A stretch of 64,000 bases of DNA from Caulobacter mirabilis (lineage in GTDB: Bacteria; Pseudomonadota; Alphaproteobacteria; Caulobacterales; Caulobacteraceae), in contig NZ_CP024201.1 in the NCBI RefSeq assembly GCF_002749615.1, positions 4,259,001 to 4,323,000 of the forward strand, given 5' to 3'. A program made the translations under genes and the position numbers. Positions 36,783-45,391 of this stretch are shown one piece after another. The number at the start of each line of letters is the position of its first letter. The first letter of the stretch is position 1. The notes under the pieces were generated by a model. That model had not been told where the DNA came from. It did no database searches and was given only the letters and a program-made list of their open reading frames with translations.

Positions 36783-37736
36783 ATGACGGGCATGGACGAC
36801 AGGCTGGACGAGGCCGGGGACTGGCTCGTCCGCTTACAATCTGACGCGCTCAGCGAGGAAGACGCGCTGGCGTTCGACGCGTGGCTGGCCGCCTCGCCTG
36901 AGAACGGCCGCGCCTACGATGCTGTCGTGGCGGCGTCGCATGAGATCGACGCGAACCGCATGGCGTTGCGGCTCGCCTTGTCGGCCCAGCGCACTCGCAA
37001 TCCGATCGTCTCGCGGCGACGCCTGTTCTGGGGCGGCGGGCTCGCCGCGGCGGCGATCGCGGCCTCCGCGGCGATCGTCGTGCTTCCGGCCGGCGTCCAG
37101 ACCTACGCCACCGCCCCGGGCGAGCGTCAGCGCATCCAGCTGGCGGACGGCTCCAGCCTCGAACTCAACGGCGCGACCCGCCTCAGCGCCCGCATGACCG
37201 GCAAGATGCGGCGGATCGAGCTGGAAGTCGGCGAAGCGTCGTTCGACGTCGCCCACGACGCCAACCGTCCGTTCCTGGTCGACACCGGCGACAGCGCCGT
37301 GCGTGTCGTCGGCACCCAGTTCAATGTGCGACGCCGCGGCGGCCGCGTCGCCGTGGCGGTCGCTCGCGGCGAGGTCGAGGTCGGCCCGGACGGCGGCGGC
37401 CTTCGCCAGCATTATCGCCTGCGCCCAGGCCAGCGCCTCGACCACGCCGAGGGCGCGACCGACGCCCGGATCACCAGCGACGCGGCCCAGGCGGCCTTTG
37501 GATGGCGTGCGGGGCGGCTGATCTATCGCAACGCCACTCTCGGCGAGGTGGTCGAGGACCTGAACGCCCAGTTCGCCAGGCCGATGCGCGTCGCCGATCC
37601 ACGCCTCGCGGCCGTGCGGGTCTCCGGCGTGCTGGTGCTCGACGATCAGCAGGCGGTCATCCGCCGGCTTGCGCTCCTCACGCCTATCGAGGCAAAAGAA
37701 GAGTCCTCGGGAGTGCTGCTACAACGCGCCCCATAA
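36783..37736 (+). CDS. FecR family protein (second system)
   Basis: About 317 residues with a DUF4880-type start (about 5-50, LVRLQSDALSEEDALAFDAWL), one membrane helix (about 80-100), a FecR domain (about 105-210, LADGSSLELNGATRL) and a C-terminal region (about 235-310). The ATG at 36783 has AAGGGACGGGAC just upstream. It should regulate the ECF factor encoded 100 bp upstream and be read by the STN domain of the receptor encoded 13 bp downstream. The 100-bp gap before it shows no clear promoter. Confidence 0.9.
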   Translation: MTGMDDRLDEAGDWLVRLQSDALSEEDALAFDAWLAASPENGRAYDAVVAASHEIDANRMALRLALSAQRTRNPIVSRRRLFWGGGLAAAAIAASAAIVVLPAGVQTYATAPGERQRIQLADGSSLELNGATRLSARMTGKMRRIELEVGEASFDVAHDANRPFLVDTGDSAVRVVGTQFNVRRRGGRVAVAVARGEVEVGPDGGGLRQHYRLRPGQRLDHAEGATDARITSDAAQAAFGWRAGRLIYRNATLGEVVEDLNAQFARPMRVADPRLAAVRVSGVLVLDDQQAVIRRLALLTPIEAKEESSGVLLQRAP

Positions 37737-37749
37737 TGCTGATGGGGCC

Positions 37750-40176
37750 GTGGTCCAGTCCGGGCGATTGATACTGACCCTCTTCAGCGGCGCCCTTCTG
37801 TTGGCCGTCGCGGGACCGGCGTTGGCCGCCCCCAAGCGGACGGCCTACGACATCGACCCCAAACCTCTGCCGGAAGCCTTGATAGACTTGGCGGTCCAGG
37901 CCGACATTTCCATTCTCGGCACCGACGCCTGCCGCCGCGGGGACAGGCGCGGCCTGCGAGGCCGCTACACCCTGGACGAGGCCCTCCAGCACCTGCTTGC
38001 CGGCGCGCCCTGCTCCTATCGGATCGTCGATGCGCACACGGTCGCGCTATCGGCGCGGCAGGCGCCGCAGATCTTCGCCGTCGCACCGCCCGGTCGCCGT
38101 AAGGCGCCGCCGCCGGAACCGCCGCCGCCAGCGCCTTCGCCGACCTTCGAGATAGAGGAACTGGTCGTGCACAGCGCCAAGCGCGAAGTCACGCTGGGCG
38201 AACTGTCGGCTGCAGCCAGCATCCTGGCCGGGCGGGGCATCGCCGCCATGGGGGCGGTCGACGTGACCGGCACGACCGGACAGCTCACCGGCCTGCACAT
38301 GACCAATCTCGGCCCTGGCCGAGACAAGCTGCTGATCCGCGGCCTTTCCGATGGAGCGTTCACCGGTCGCGCCCGTTCGACCGTCGCCACCTTCCTGGAC
38401 GACCTGCCGATCAACTACAGCGCGCCGCATCCGGACCTGCGCTTCGTCGACGTCAAACAGATCGAAGTTCTGCGGGGACCGCAGGGCTCGCTCTACGGCG
38501 CCGGCGCGATCAGCGGCGTCTATCGCATCGTCACCAACAAGCCGGACCTGGAGAACGAAGGCGGTTCTCTCGCCGTATTCGGCTCCGTCACGAAGGGCGG
38601 AGCTCCCAGCGGCGCCGTCGAAGGCTGGTTCAACGTGCCCGTCGTTCCGGATCGTCTCGCGATGCGGGTCGTCGCCTACCACGAGCGGCTCGGCGGCTAT
38701 CTCGACGACGTCAACATGCGTCGCTCCAACGTCGATCGCACCACGCGCTCCGGCGGGCGCGTCTCCATGCGGGTCGAGTTGTCCGACACTTTCCACCTGG
38801 ACCTCTCGACGACCGGCCAGCAGCTCGACACCAACGACACCAAGTACACGACCCAGATCCTCAGCCCGGGGAAGCGCGCCAATCGCGTGCAGGAGACCCA
38901 TCGCAACGACTTCTTCCAGACGGCCCTGTCGTTGCACGGCGAGTTCAAGGGCGTGCGCTTCAGATCCTCGACCGGCTTCATCCGCCACGACTACGCCAGT
39001 CAGTACGACGCGTCGGCCATTCTCGACCCCGCCGACGAGTTCGACCTCGGCGTCTACCGCGAAAGGGCCCGCGTCGACCTAGCGGTTCAGGACACCTCGT
39101 TCAGCGTCTCGAACCCGACAGGACTGTCCTGGCTGCTGGGGATCTACGGCTCACGCTCGCGCGAACGCTCGCCTTCCGAGCTGCACCTTCGCAGTCGCTC
39201 CGTCGTGGTTCCGGTCTATGTCGAAGATCGACGCGACACGATGCGGGAGCTGGCGATCTACGGCGAGATGTCCTACCGCCTGTCCAACGGCTGGAGCGTG
39301 GCGGCCGGCGCTCGCGCCTTCGAGACGTCGATCGACACGGAAGCCTTGATCGATGCGCCGCAGATCAGCCAGCAACGGCCGTTCAGCGCCAAGTCCCGCA
39401 CCTCGGGCGTCTCGCCGAAGGTCTCGGTTCAGTACGAGTTCCCCTCCGGCGGCATGATCTACGCCCTGTTCTCCGAGGGCTACCGCGCGGCCGGCGCCAA
39501 CTCGAGCGGTCTCAGGACGCCGCTGTCCTACGTCAAGTTCGATGCGGACCATCTGCAGAACTTCGAAATCGGAGCCAAGCTGCGGCTCGCCGACGGCCGC
39601 CTGCGCCTGACGGGGGCGATCTTTCACGACCTGTGGACCGACATTCAGACCGACGGCTTCCTGGGCTCGGGCCTCGCGCTCACCGCCAACGCCGGAGACG
39701 CGCGGGTCACGGGCCTGGAGCTCGAAGGGGCGCACGACTGGGATTCCGGTCTGTCGATGCGCGCCAACGTCACCTTCTCGGATTCCGAACTGACCCGCGC
39801 CAATCGCGGCTTCACGTCGTCCTTGGGTCGCGGACTGCCCGGCGTGCCTGAGATCACCGGAGGCGTCCTGATCACCTACCGTCGGCAGCTCGGCGATGGT
39901 TTGGAGCTGCAGCTGGTGGGCGAGGCCAGCTACGTCGGCTCGTCGCGCATCTCGTTCGATCCCCGCTTCGCGCCGAGCTCGAACGCCTACATCCGCGATC
40001 GGATCGGCGCGGATCTGTCGGCCGGCCGGTGGCGGTTCGGCGCCTTCGTCTCCAACATCACCGACGCGTCGGGCGACACCTTCGCCTATGGCAACCCGTT
40101 CAGCTTCGGCCAGGTCCGCCAAACCACGCCACAGCGTCCGCGGACCTTCGGCCTGCGCCTCTCCGCCGACTTCTGA
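37750..40176 (+). CDS. FecA-type TonB-dependent receptor with N-terminal STN domain
   Basis: About 808 residues. Signal peptide (about 1-28), STN domain (about 32-98, YDIDPKPLPEALIDLAVQAD), a Pro-rich linker, a TonB-box-like stretch near FEIEELVVHSAKR (about 134), a plug domain (about 150-265 with VDVKQIEVLRGPQGSLYGAG) and a 22-strand barrel ending FGLRLSADF. The GTG at 37750 was chosen: it lies 13 bp after fecR with TGGGG upstream and gives a proper signal peptide. The receptor both imports a ligand and signals through FecR. The ligand is unknown; the neighbours suggest a glycan or glycoconjugate as much as a siderophore. Confidence 0.87.
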   Translation: MVQSGRLILTLFSGALLLAVAGPALAAPKRTAYDIDPKPLPEALIDLAVQADISILGTDACRRGDRRGLRGRYTLDEALQHLLAGAPCSYRIVDAHTVALSARQAPQIFAVAPPGRRKAPPPEPPPPAPSPTFEIEELVVHSAKREVTLGELSAAASILAGRGIAAMGAVDVTGTTGQLTGLHMTNLGPGRDKLLIRGLSDGAFTGRARSTVATFLDDLPINYSAPHPDLRFVDVKQIEVLRGPQGSLYGAGAISGVYRIVTNKPDLENEGGSLAVFGSVTKGGAPSGAVEGWFNVPVVPDRLAMRVVAYHERLGGYLDDVNMRRSNVDRTTRSGGRVSMRVELSDTFHLDLSTTGQQLDTNDTKYTTQILSPGKRANRVQETHRNDFFQTALSLHGEFKGVRFRSSTGFIRHDYASQYDASAILDPADEFDLGVYRERARVDLAVQDTSFSVSNPTGLSWLLGIYGSRSRERSPSELHLRSRSVVVPVYVEDRRDTMRELAIYGEMSYRLSNGWSVAAGARAFETSIDTEALIDAPQISQQRPFSAKSRTSGVSPKVSVQYEFPSGGMIYALFSEGYRAAGANSSGLRTPLSYVKFDADHLQNFEIGAKLRLADGRLRLTGAIFHDLWTDIQTDGFLGSGLALTANAGDARVTGLELEGAHDWDSGLSMRANVTFSDSELTRANRGFTSSLGRGLPGVPEITGGVLITYRRQLGDGLELQLVGEASYVGSSRISFDPRFAPSSNAYIRDRIGADLSAGRWRFGAFVSNITDASGDTFAYGNPFSFGQVRQTTPQRPRTFGLRLSADF

Positions 40177-40220
40177 GCCCGCGACGGGGGGGAGGCGTAC
40201 TGCGGCGGCGTCGTATTCGT

Positions 40221-40241
40221 GCGGGCGCCCTTCGCGCCCGC
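40221..40241 (+). other. 8-bp GC hairpin between receptor and glycosyltransferase genes
   Basis: GCGGGCGC (40221-40228) pairs perfectly with GCGCCCGC (40234-40241) around a 5-base loop. There is no T-tract, so it is not a standard terminator; it may slow or separate transcription or lower expression of the downstream glycosyltransferase. Confidence 0.45.
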
Positions 40242-40260
40242 CGATTGCGAAGGGGGTCAC

Positions 40261-41079
40261 ATGCGTCTGTCCGGCCTGGTATGCGCGCATAACGAAGAGG
40301 CGCGGCTGGCCGAATGCCTTCGGGCGCTCGCCTTCTGCGACGAAGTGGTGGTCGTAGCCGACCGCTGCACCGACCGCACCCAGGAGATCGCGCGCCACGC
40401 CGGCGCCAAGGTCATCGACGGCGTCTTTCCGTTGGAAAGCCAGAGGAAGATCGCCGGGGTCGAGGCCTGCGGCGGAGATTGGGTCATCGAGGTCGACGCC
40501 GATGAACTGATCGACACATCGCTCGCCGACGAGATCCGCAGGACGATCGAATCCGCGCCGAACGGCGACTACTTCCAGATTCCGATCGACAACTACGTCG
40601 GCGCCACGCTGGTGCGGAACGGCTGGGGGGGCTCTTTCGGCACCTCCAGCGTCGCTCGCCTCTATCGCCGCCAGACCAAGCATTGGAAGCCGCAGCGCGT
40701 GCATCCCGGCGTCACCTTCGATGGCCGGCTGGCCGGCTCGCTGCGCGGCGCGATCAAGCACAAGGTCGACGACGACATCGGCGACATGATCGATCGCCTG
40801 AACCGGTACACGGCGCTTCGCGCCCAGGACCTGGCCGACTCCGGCAAGCCTGGAAAGCTGTGGGACAACGTGTTCCGAGGCTTCCGTCGCTTCTACAAGT
40901 GCTACGTCAATCGCAAGGGGCGCACGGAAGGCGATCTCGGCTTCCTGATCGCCCTGATGGCCGGCCTCTATCCCGTGCTCTCCCACCTGCGCGCCAAGGA
41001 GATTCTCCAGGACCGCGCCCGAGCCGCCGCGGCGCCGGCGCGGGACCTGCCTGACGTCGTCGGGCTGCGCGCCCGCTGA
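40261..41079 (+). CDS. Family 2 glycosyltransferase (WaaE/KdtX-like)
   Basis: About 272 residues. It opens with the GT-A nucleotide-binding start SGLVCAHNEEARLAECL, has ADRCTDRTQEIA, and a DXD-type motif in VIEVDADEL (about 77-85). The conserved ESQRKIAGVEACGGDW segment and the basic C-terminal half fit the WaaE/KdtX-like branch that adds sugars to lipopolysaccharide or capsule precursors. AAGGGGGTCAC precedes the ATG. It should act on the cytoplasmic side of the inner membrane. The deacetylase-like gene follows 20 bp later. Confidence 0.86.
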   Translation: MRLSGLVCAHNEEARLAECLRALAFCDEVVVVADRCTDRTQEIARHAGAKVIDGVFPLESQRKIAGVEACGGDWVIEVDADELIDTSLADEIRRTIESAPNGDYFQIPIDNYVGATLVRNGWGGSFGTSSVARLYRRQTKHWKPQRVHPGVTFDGRLAGSLRGAIKHKVDDDIGDMIDRLNRYTALRAQDLADSGKPGKLWDNVFRGFRRFYKCYVNRKGRTEGDLGFLIALMAGLYPVLSHLRAKEILQDRARAAAAPARDLPDVVGLRAR

Positions 41080-41099
41080 CCTTGTCGCCGCCCGCCTCC

Positions 41100-41894
41100 A
41101 TGATCGGGGCGAGGATCGAGCTCCTGCGCCTGCATCAGGAGCTCGCGCGCTGGCGCATGGCCGATCGCCAGGCCCGGTTCTGGTGGCGCGACGACGATGC
41201 GCGCGGTTCGACGCCCCGACTTGGCCGCCTGCTGGAGATCGCGGAGCGACACCACGCCCCGCTCACCCTGGCCGCCATCCCGGATCCGGCGAACGTCGAG
41301 CTTCCGGCCTGCCTCGATCGGGCGCCGGTCGACCTGGTCCAGCATGGGATCGACCATCTGAACCGCCGCTCCGGCCCGGCTGCGGGCGAGCTGCCGCATG
41401 ACTGGCCGCTCGACCGGCTGGTGGCAGAGCTGACGCGCAGCCGCGCCGCCCTGCCGCCCCAGACCGCGCCGATCTTCGTGCCGCCGTGGAACGACGTGCA
41501 CCCGCAGTTGCCCGCCGCCCTGTCCGTCAGCGGCTTCACAGGCTGGTCCGCCTGGCCGGGCGCCGCCCCCGCTGAGGGCGGTCCACGACGCATCGACGCT
41601 CACGTCGACCTGCTCCGCTGGCGCGGGGGCGCCCGCTTCCGCGGGTACGGCCGGTTGCTCAAGGCCTTTCGCGCCGCCCTGGCGGATCGCCGACGGCGAG
41701 GCGACTGGAACGCCCCGATCGGCCTGCTCACGCATCACCTGGACCACGACGAACCCGCCTGGGCCTGCCTCGACTGGTTCCTCGGCCGTTTCCGCACGCA
41801 TCCCGCCATAAGCTGGCGCTCGCTGAAGAGCTTGATCGCCGAGGCCGAGCCGCCCTCTATCCCTCCCTTCGGCGGCCAGCCACACTCTTCCTGA
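41100..41894 (+). CDS. Polysaccharide deacetylase-like protein
   Basis: About 264 residues. FWWRDDDARGSTP near the start supplies the NodB-type aspartates, VQHGIDHLNR the metal-binding His-x3-His pair, PIFVPPWNDVH the middle motif and GLLTHHLDHD the late histidine. This set matches a divergent group of NodB/polysaccharide deacetylase-like proteins found in glycan loci. No signal peptide is visible, so it probably acts in the cytoplasm on a sugar precursor. A TTG at 41082 would add six residues; neither start has a clear ribosome-binding site. It sits between a glycosyltransferase and a methyltransferase. Confidence 0.72.
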   Translation: MIGARIELLRLHQELARWRMADRQARFWWRDDDARGSTPRLGRLLEIAERHHAPLTLAAIPDPANVELPACLDRAPVDLVQHGIDHLNRRSGPAAGELPHDWPLDRLVAELTRSRAALPPQTAPIFVPPWNDVHPQLPAALSVSGFTGWSAWPGAAPAEGGPRRIDAHVDLLRWRGGARFRGYGRLLKAFRAALADRRRRGDWNAPIGLLTHHLDHDEPAWACLDWFLGRFRTHPAISWRSLKSLIAEAEPPSIPPFGGQPHSS

Positions 41895-41964
41895 CGTCCT
41901 TGCGTCTTCGGACCGCGCTCACTTCCACCACGAACCTGTTTCGGCAAAACCCCTTGGAGCAACC

Positions 41965-42627
41965 ATGGCCTACCTGCGCTGGCGTCGTTTTCTCGAGCTG
42001 ACCTCCCTCGACCACCCCTGGGTGGGCGAGATGTTCATGCGCCGGCGAAATGAGAACCCCGCCGCCCCGGACGCCGAGACCTGGGACAAGGCCTACAAGG
42101 AAGGGGTCTACCAGCGTCTGCTGCGTTCGGAGCAGCGTCACCACCACCGGCTTCTCGCGGGCCTGGTCACCGAACACTGCGCCCGACCGAGAATTCTCGA
42201 GATTGGCTGCGGCGAAGGCGCCTTCTATGACGCTGTCCGGCCGTTCTCGCCCGCTCGCTACCTGGGCGCCGACTTCTCTCCGCAGAGCATCGATATGGCC
42301 AACGCCCGGCTGGCCGGGGACCTGAGCCCCGGAAAGGTCGATTTCGTCGTCGGCGACGGCAGGGCCTTTGTCACGGACGAGCAGTTCGACGCCATCGTCT
42401 TCCCCGAATGCATCGAGTACCTCGGCGATCCGGACGAGCTGTTCGCGCACTATGCGCGCAACCTGGCGCCCGGCGGCCTGTTCGGCGTCACCCAGTGGCT
42501 GGGTCTGAAGCCGCTGCGCACCTGGCGTGCGATCAAGGCCAGCACCGACATCGTGGACGAGGCCGTGGTCAACACGCCGTGGGGCGGCGCCTGGCAGGTC
42601 TGGACCTGTCGCCGTCGGGGGGCCTGA
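41965..42627 (+). CDS. Class I SAM-dependent methyltransferase (paralog B)
   Basis: A 220-residue methyltransferase with motif I ILEIGCGEGAFY (about 78-89), GADFSP at the second strand and DAIVFPECIEYLGD after it. It is a clear paralog of the protein at 35493: same MAYLR start, same spacing of motifs and the same PWGGAWQVWT end. GGAGCAACC precedes the ATG. The two copies bracket the FecI/FecR/receptor/glycan genes, which suggests duplication followed by different substrate roles, or that both ends modify the same product. Confidence 0.84.
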   Translation: MAYLRWRRFLELTSLDHPWVGEMFMRRRNENPAAPDAETWDKAYKEGVYQRLLRSEQRHHHRLLAGLVTEHCARPRILEIGCGEGAFYDAVRPFSPARYLGADFSPQSIDMANARLAGDLSPGKVDFVVGDGRAFVTDEQFDAIVFPECIEYLGDPDELFAHYARNLAPGGLFGVTQWLGLKPLRTWRAIKASTDIVDEAVVNTPWGGAWQVWTCRRRGA

Positions 42628-42759
42628 GGCTCGACGCCTGGTCAATCCGCGACGCGCTCTTCCCCGCAGGCGCTGCCTCTGGCCATGGACCGGAAGCAGC
42701 GCGTCGCCACAGGCCCGCCCTCAGGTCGGATAGGCCAGGTTCGGCCCGCCCCGCGCTCG

Positions 42760-43515
42760 CTAGAGCGAGATCGGTTCGCGTCCGGCCGAGCCTTCGAGCG
42801 GGGAGCCGCCGAACACCCAACCGCTGAGCGCCTTCACATCGGCCGGCAGGTCCGGCATCGCCGCGTCCGGATAGAGGACGCGCAGCCAGATCACGCTGGC
42901 GGCGTCGGCGACGACGTCGTCGCCGGCCCCCAGTCGGTCGGTCAGCTGGACGAAATCCGGATCCGGATAGACGATCAGCTTACGGACGACCTCGTCCATC
43001 ATCGCGCCGAGCAATTGCACCATCAGCATCACAGGCCCATCGCTCAGTCCCTCGCGATGGCGCAGCACGCTGGCCGTCACCCGCCGGTACCAGGCGCTGT
43101 TGGTCTGCTGGGCGAGGCGGGCGAATTCCGGCGCCTGGTCCCCTAGCTGCAGGATGCACCGCACCAGGCCAGGGTTGGCCCGGCAGAGAGCCAGCCAGCG
43201 ACGATTGGCGAACCGGATGGATTCGAAGGCGGACCGCTCTCGCGGCGGGTCGATGTGGATCGGGAAGAAATCCTCGAGCAGGCTGGTCAGCACCGTCAGC
43301 GCCGCTTCGGTCTTGTCCTTGAAGTAGACGTAGAACGACCCCTCCGCGACCTGCGCCGTCTCGGTGACATCGGTCACCCGCATGGCGTGATAGCCCTTCT
43401 GCTCCAGGACCTTGGCCGTCGCGATCTTGAGCCGCTCGCGCGTGCGCTGGCCCTTCTGCTTGGGCGGGTCTTCCCGGAGCCGGATCTCCAGATGGTCGAT
43501 GAATGAAAGCGTCAT
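42760..43515 (-). CDS. TetR family transcriptional regulator
   Basis: About 251 residues. The N-terminal helix-turn-helix is clear (about 20-65: RTRERLKIATAKVLEQKGY and VAEGSFYVYFKDK), followed by an all-helical ligand-binding domain. It is divergent from the MaoC-MFS-CoA ligase-crotonase operon, and the gap between them carries the palindrome at 43569-43583, a good candidate for its binding site. The likely effector is an acyl-CoA or pathway substrate. I chose ATG 43515; an in-frame ATG at 43542 is possible. Downstream of it (42628-42759) I see no gene. Confidence 0.87.
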   Translation of the reverse strand: MTLSFIDHLEIRLREDPPKQKGQRTRERLKIATAKVLEQKGYHAMRVTDVTETAQVAEGSFYVYFKDKTEAALTVLTSLLEDFFPIHIDPPRERSAFESIRFANRRWLALCRANPGLVRCILQLGDQAPEFARLAQQTNSAWYRRVTASVLRHREGLSDGPVMLMVQLLGAMMDEVVRKLIVYPDPDFVQLTDRLGAGDDVVADAASVIWLRVLYPDAAMPDLPADVKALSGWVFGGSPLEGSAGREPISL

Positions 43516-43568
43516 GCGATTCCCGTTTCCGCCATCCAGCATATCGACGCGTTGACGAATTTCCAAAA

Positions 43569-43583
43569 TTGAGGTCAATCTCA
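43569..43583. promoter_or_regulatory. Palindromic operator, copy 1 (TTGAGGTCAATCTCA)
   Basis: TGAG and CTCA half-sites flank a 6-bp centre in TTGAGGTCAATCTCA, between the tetR gene (start 43515) and maoC (start 43609), ending 25 bp before the maoC ATG. A copy differing at one base lies in front of the TonB-dependent receptor at 51793. Probably a TetR-type binding site controlling both units. Confidence 0.65.
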
Positions 43584-43608
43584 TAAATATCGATAAACGA
43601 GAGATCGC

Positions 43609-44079
43609 ATGTCCCAGTCCGCCCCCACCGCCTTCATCGATGTTCCCCCCGGCCAGGAGGTCGGATGTTCGGACTGGATTCTCGTCGACCAGGCGATGAT
43701 CGACGGGTTCGGCGCCGTCACCCTCGATCCCGATCCGATGCACATCGACCCGGAGTGGGCGGCGGCCGGGCCGTTCGGCGGCACGATCGCCTTCGGCTTC
43801 CTGACCATCTCGCTGCTGACCCCCATGATGCATTCGGCGATGGGCACGGCGCCGCGTAAGGAGAGCGCCGGCCATTACCTGAACTACGGCTTCGACCGTC
43901 TGCGGCTGGTCGCCCCGGTGCCGGTCGGCTCGCGCATCCGCGGCCGCTTCGTGAAGCTGCGCCAGGGCGAGGACGAGAAGGGCCGGCTGTTGAGCACCTT
44001 CGAGGCCACCATCGAGATCGAAGGCGCCGAGCGCCCCGCCCTGGTCGCCGAGTGGCTGTCGATCTGGGTTCCGGCCTGA
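43609..44079 (+). CDS. MaoC/NodN-like acyl dehydratase
   Basis: A 156-residue hot-dog-fold protein. The hydratase-2 active-site pattern D-x4-H is present in LDPDPMHIDPEWA (about 41-53), followed by the conserved GPFGGTIAFGFLTISLL. Such enzymes hydrate or dehydrate enoyl-CoA thioesters. It is the first gene of an operon with a membrane carrier, an acyl-CoA synthetase and a crotonase, fitting breakdown of an imported acid by a beta-oxidation-like route. The divergent TetR gene and the operator 25 bp upstream suggest substrate-induced expression. Confidence 0.87.
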   Translation: MSQSAPTAFIDVPPGQEVGCSDWILVDQAMIDGFGAVTLDPDPMHIDPEWAAAGPFGGTIAFGFLTISLLTPMMHSAMGTAPRKESAGHYLNYGFDRLRLVAPVPVGSRIRGRFVKLRQGEDEKGRLLSTFEATIEIEGAERPALVAEWLSIWVPA

Positions 44080-44086
44080 GCCGCCG

Positions 44087-45391
44087 ATGACCGCCTTCCC
44101 CCGCCTGCGTCGCCCCGAAGTGCTCGCCTACGCGGCGGGGTCCTTCGGCACCGGCGTCTTCTCGACCGTCCCGACGGTGCTGCTGCTCTACTTCTGCACC
44201 GAGGTGTTGCGGATCGCGCCTGGCTGGGCCGCCGCGCTGGTCTTCCTGCCCAAGGTCTGGGCGATCGTCTGGGATCCGTTCGTGGGGGCCTGGTCGGACC
44301 GCACCGCCGGGCCGCTCGGTCGGCGGCGTCCCTTCCTGATCGCCGGGGCCGTGGGTGTGGCCGTCGCCTTCGTGGCCGTGTTCACGCCCCCGTCGATCGG
44401 GGCCGTCGGGCTGCTGGCCTGGACCGCGGCCAGCTATTTCGCGCTCGCCACGCTCTATTCGCTCTTCGCCGTGCCCTATGTGGCGATTCCGGCGGAGATC
44501 GGCCAGGACGCCGCCGAGCGCAGCCGTCTGGTCTCCTGGCGAATGGCCGTGGCCATGATCGGCGTGATGGCCGGCGCCGGGGTCGCCCCGCTGGTTGTGG
44601 AGGCGGCCGGTGGCGGCCGGGCAGGCTACGCCGTCATGTCCCTGACGATCGCCGCGGTCTGCGCGCTGGCGATGACCGGCCCGGTGCTGATGCTGCGTCA
44701 TCGCGACATCGCCCTTCCCCGGCCGACCGGCCCGCAACCCTCGCTGTGGAGCCAGCTCGGTCGCGCCTTCCGCCACCAGCGGTTCCGTCGTCTGGCCCTG
44801 GCCTACGTCATCCAGCTCTGCGCGGTCGGGGCGGTCTCGGCCGCCATTCCCTACCTGGTCATCAAGGCGTTCGGCCGCAGCGAGGGCGACATCGGACTGG
44901 CCATGCTGGCCATGCTCGGCGCCACGACCCTGGCCGTGCCCGTCTGGTCCTGGATCGGTCGGCGGATCGGCGAAACGCGCGCGCTCGGCATGGCCGTCGT
45001 CGCCTTCGCCCTCAGCGCCGGCGGCCTGGGCTGGGCCGCCCACACGCATCTGGCCTGGGCCGCCGCCCTGCCGCTGTTCGCGTTCGCCGGCCTGCCCTTC
45101 GCCGGCATGCAGGTGCTGCCCTACACCCTGGTCGCGGACCTCATCCACGCCGAAGCCCATGACAGCGGCGACGAAGGCGTCTTCACCGGCGTCTGGACGG
45201 CGACCGAGAAACTCGGCCTCGCCCTCGGCCCCGCCCTGGTCGGCCTGGCCCTGAACCTCGTCCATGGGCGGATCGACGGCCTGGCCAAGCTGGCCGCCGT
45301 CGCGCCGGGCGTCCTGGCGCTCGCCTCCCTGCCCTTCCTGTTCGCGGCCGCCCGAGGCGCCGCCCCCCTGCAGCCGAAAGCCGCCGCATGA
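44087..45391 (+). CDS. MFS transporter, GPH (glycoside-pentoside-hexuronide) type
   Basis: A 434-residue protein with about 12 membrane helices. The motif DPFVGAWSDRT with the following GRRRPFLIAG (about 64-88) is typical of the MelB/GPH branch of the major facilitator superfamily. Members import sugars or, in alphaproteobacterial catabolic loci, other organic compounds with Na+ or H+. It lies 7 bp after maoC and overlaps the acyl-CoA synthetase gene by 4 bp, so it probably imports the acid that is then activated to a CoA ester. Confidence 0.86.
   Translation: MTAFPRLRRPEVLAYAAGSFGTGVFSTVPTVLLLYFCTEVLRIAPGWAAALVFLPKVWAIVWDPFVGAWSDRTAGPLGRRRPFLIAGAVGVAVAFVAVFTPPSIGAVGLLAWTAASYFALATLYSLFAVPYVAIPAEIGQDAAERSRLVSWRMAVAMIGVMAGAGVAPLVVEAAGGGRAGYAVMSLTIAAVCALAMTGPVLMLRHRDIALPRPTGPQPSLWSQLGRAFRHQRFRRLALAYVIQLCAVGAVSAAIPYLVIKAFGRSEGDIGLAMLAMLGATTLAVPVWSWIGRRIGETRALGMAVVAFALSAGGLGWAAHTHLAWAAALPLFAFAGLPFAGMQVLPYTLVADLIHAEAHDSGDEGVFTGVWTATEKLGLALGPALVGLALNLVHGRIDGLAKLAAVAPGVLALASLPFLFAAARGAAPLQPKAAA

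Noticed and set aside
42628..42759. Possible small gene between methyltransferase B and TetR
   Set aside because: Short frames overlap both convergent gene ends, with no start signal and no similarity that I recognise.
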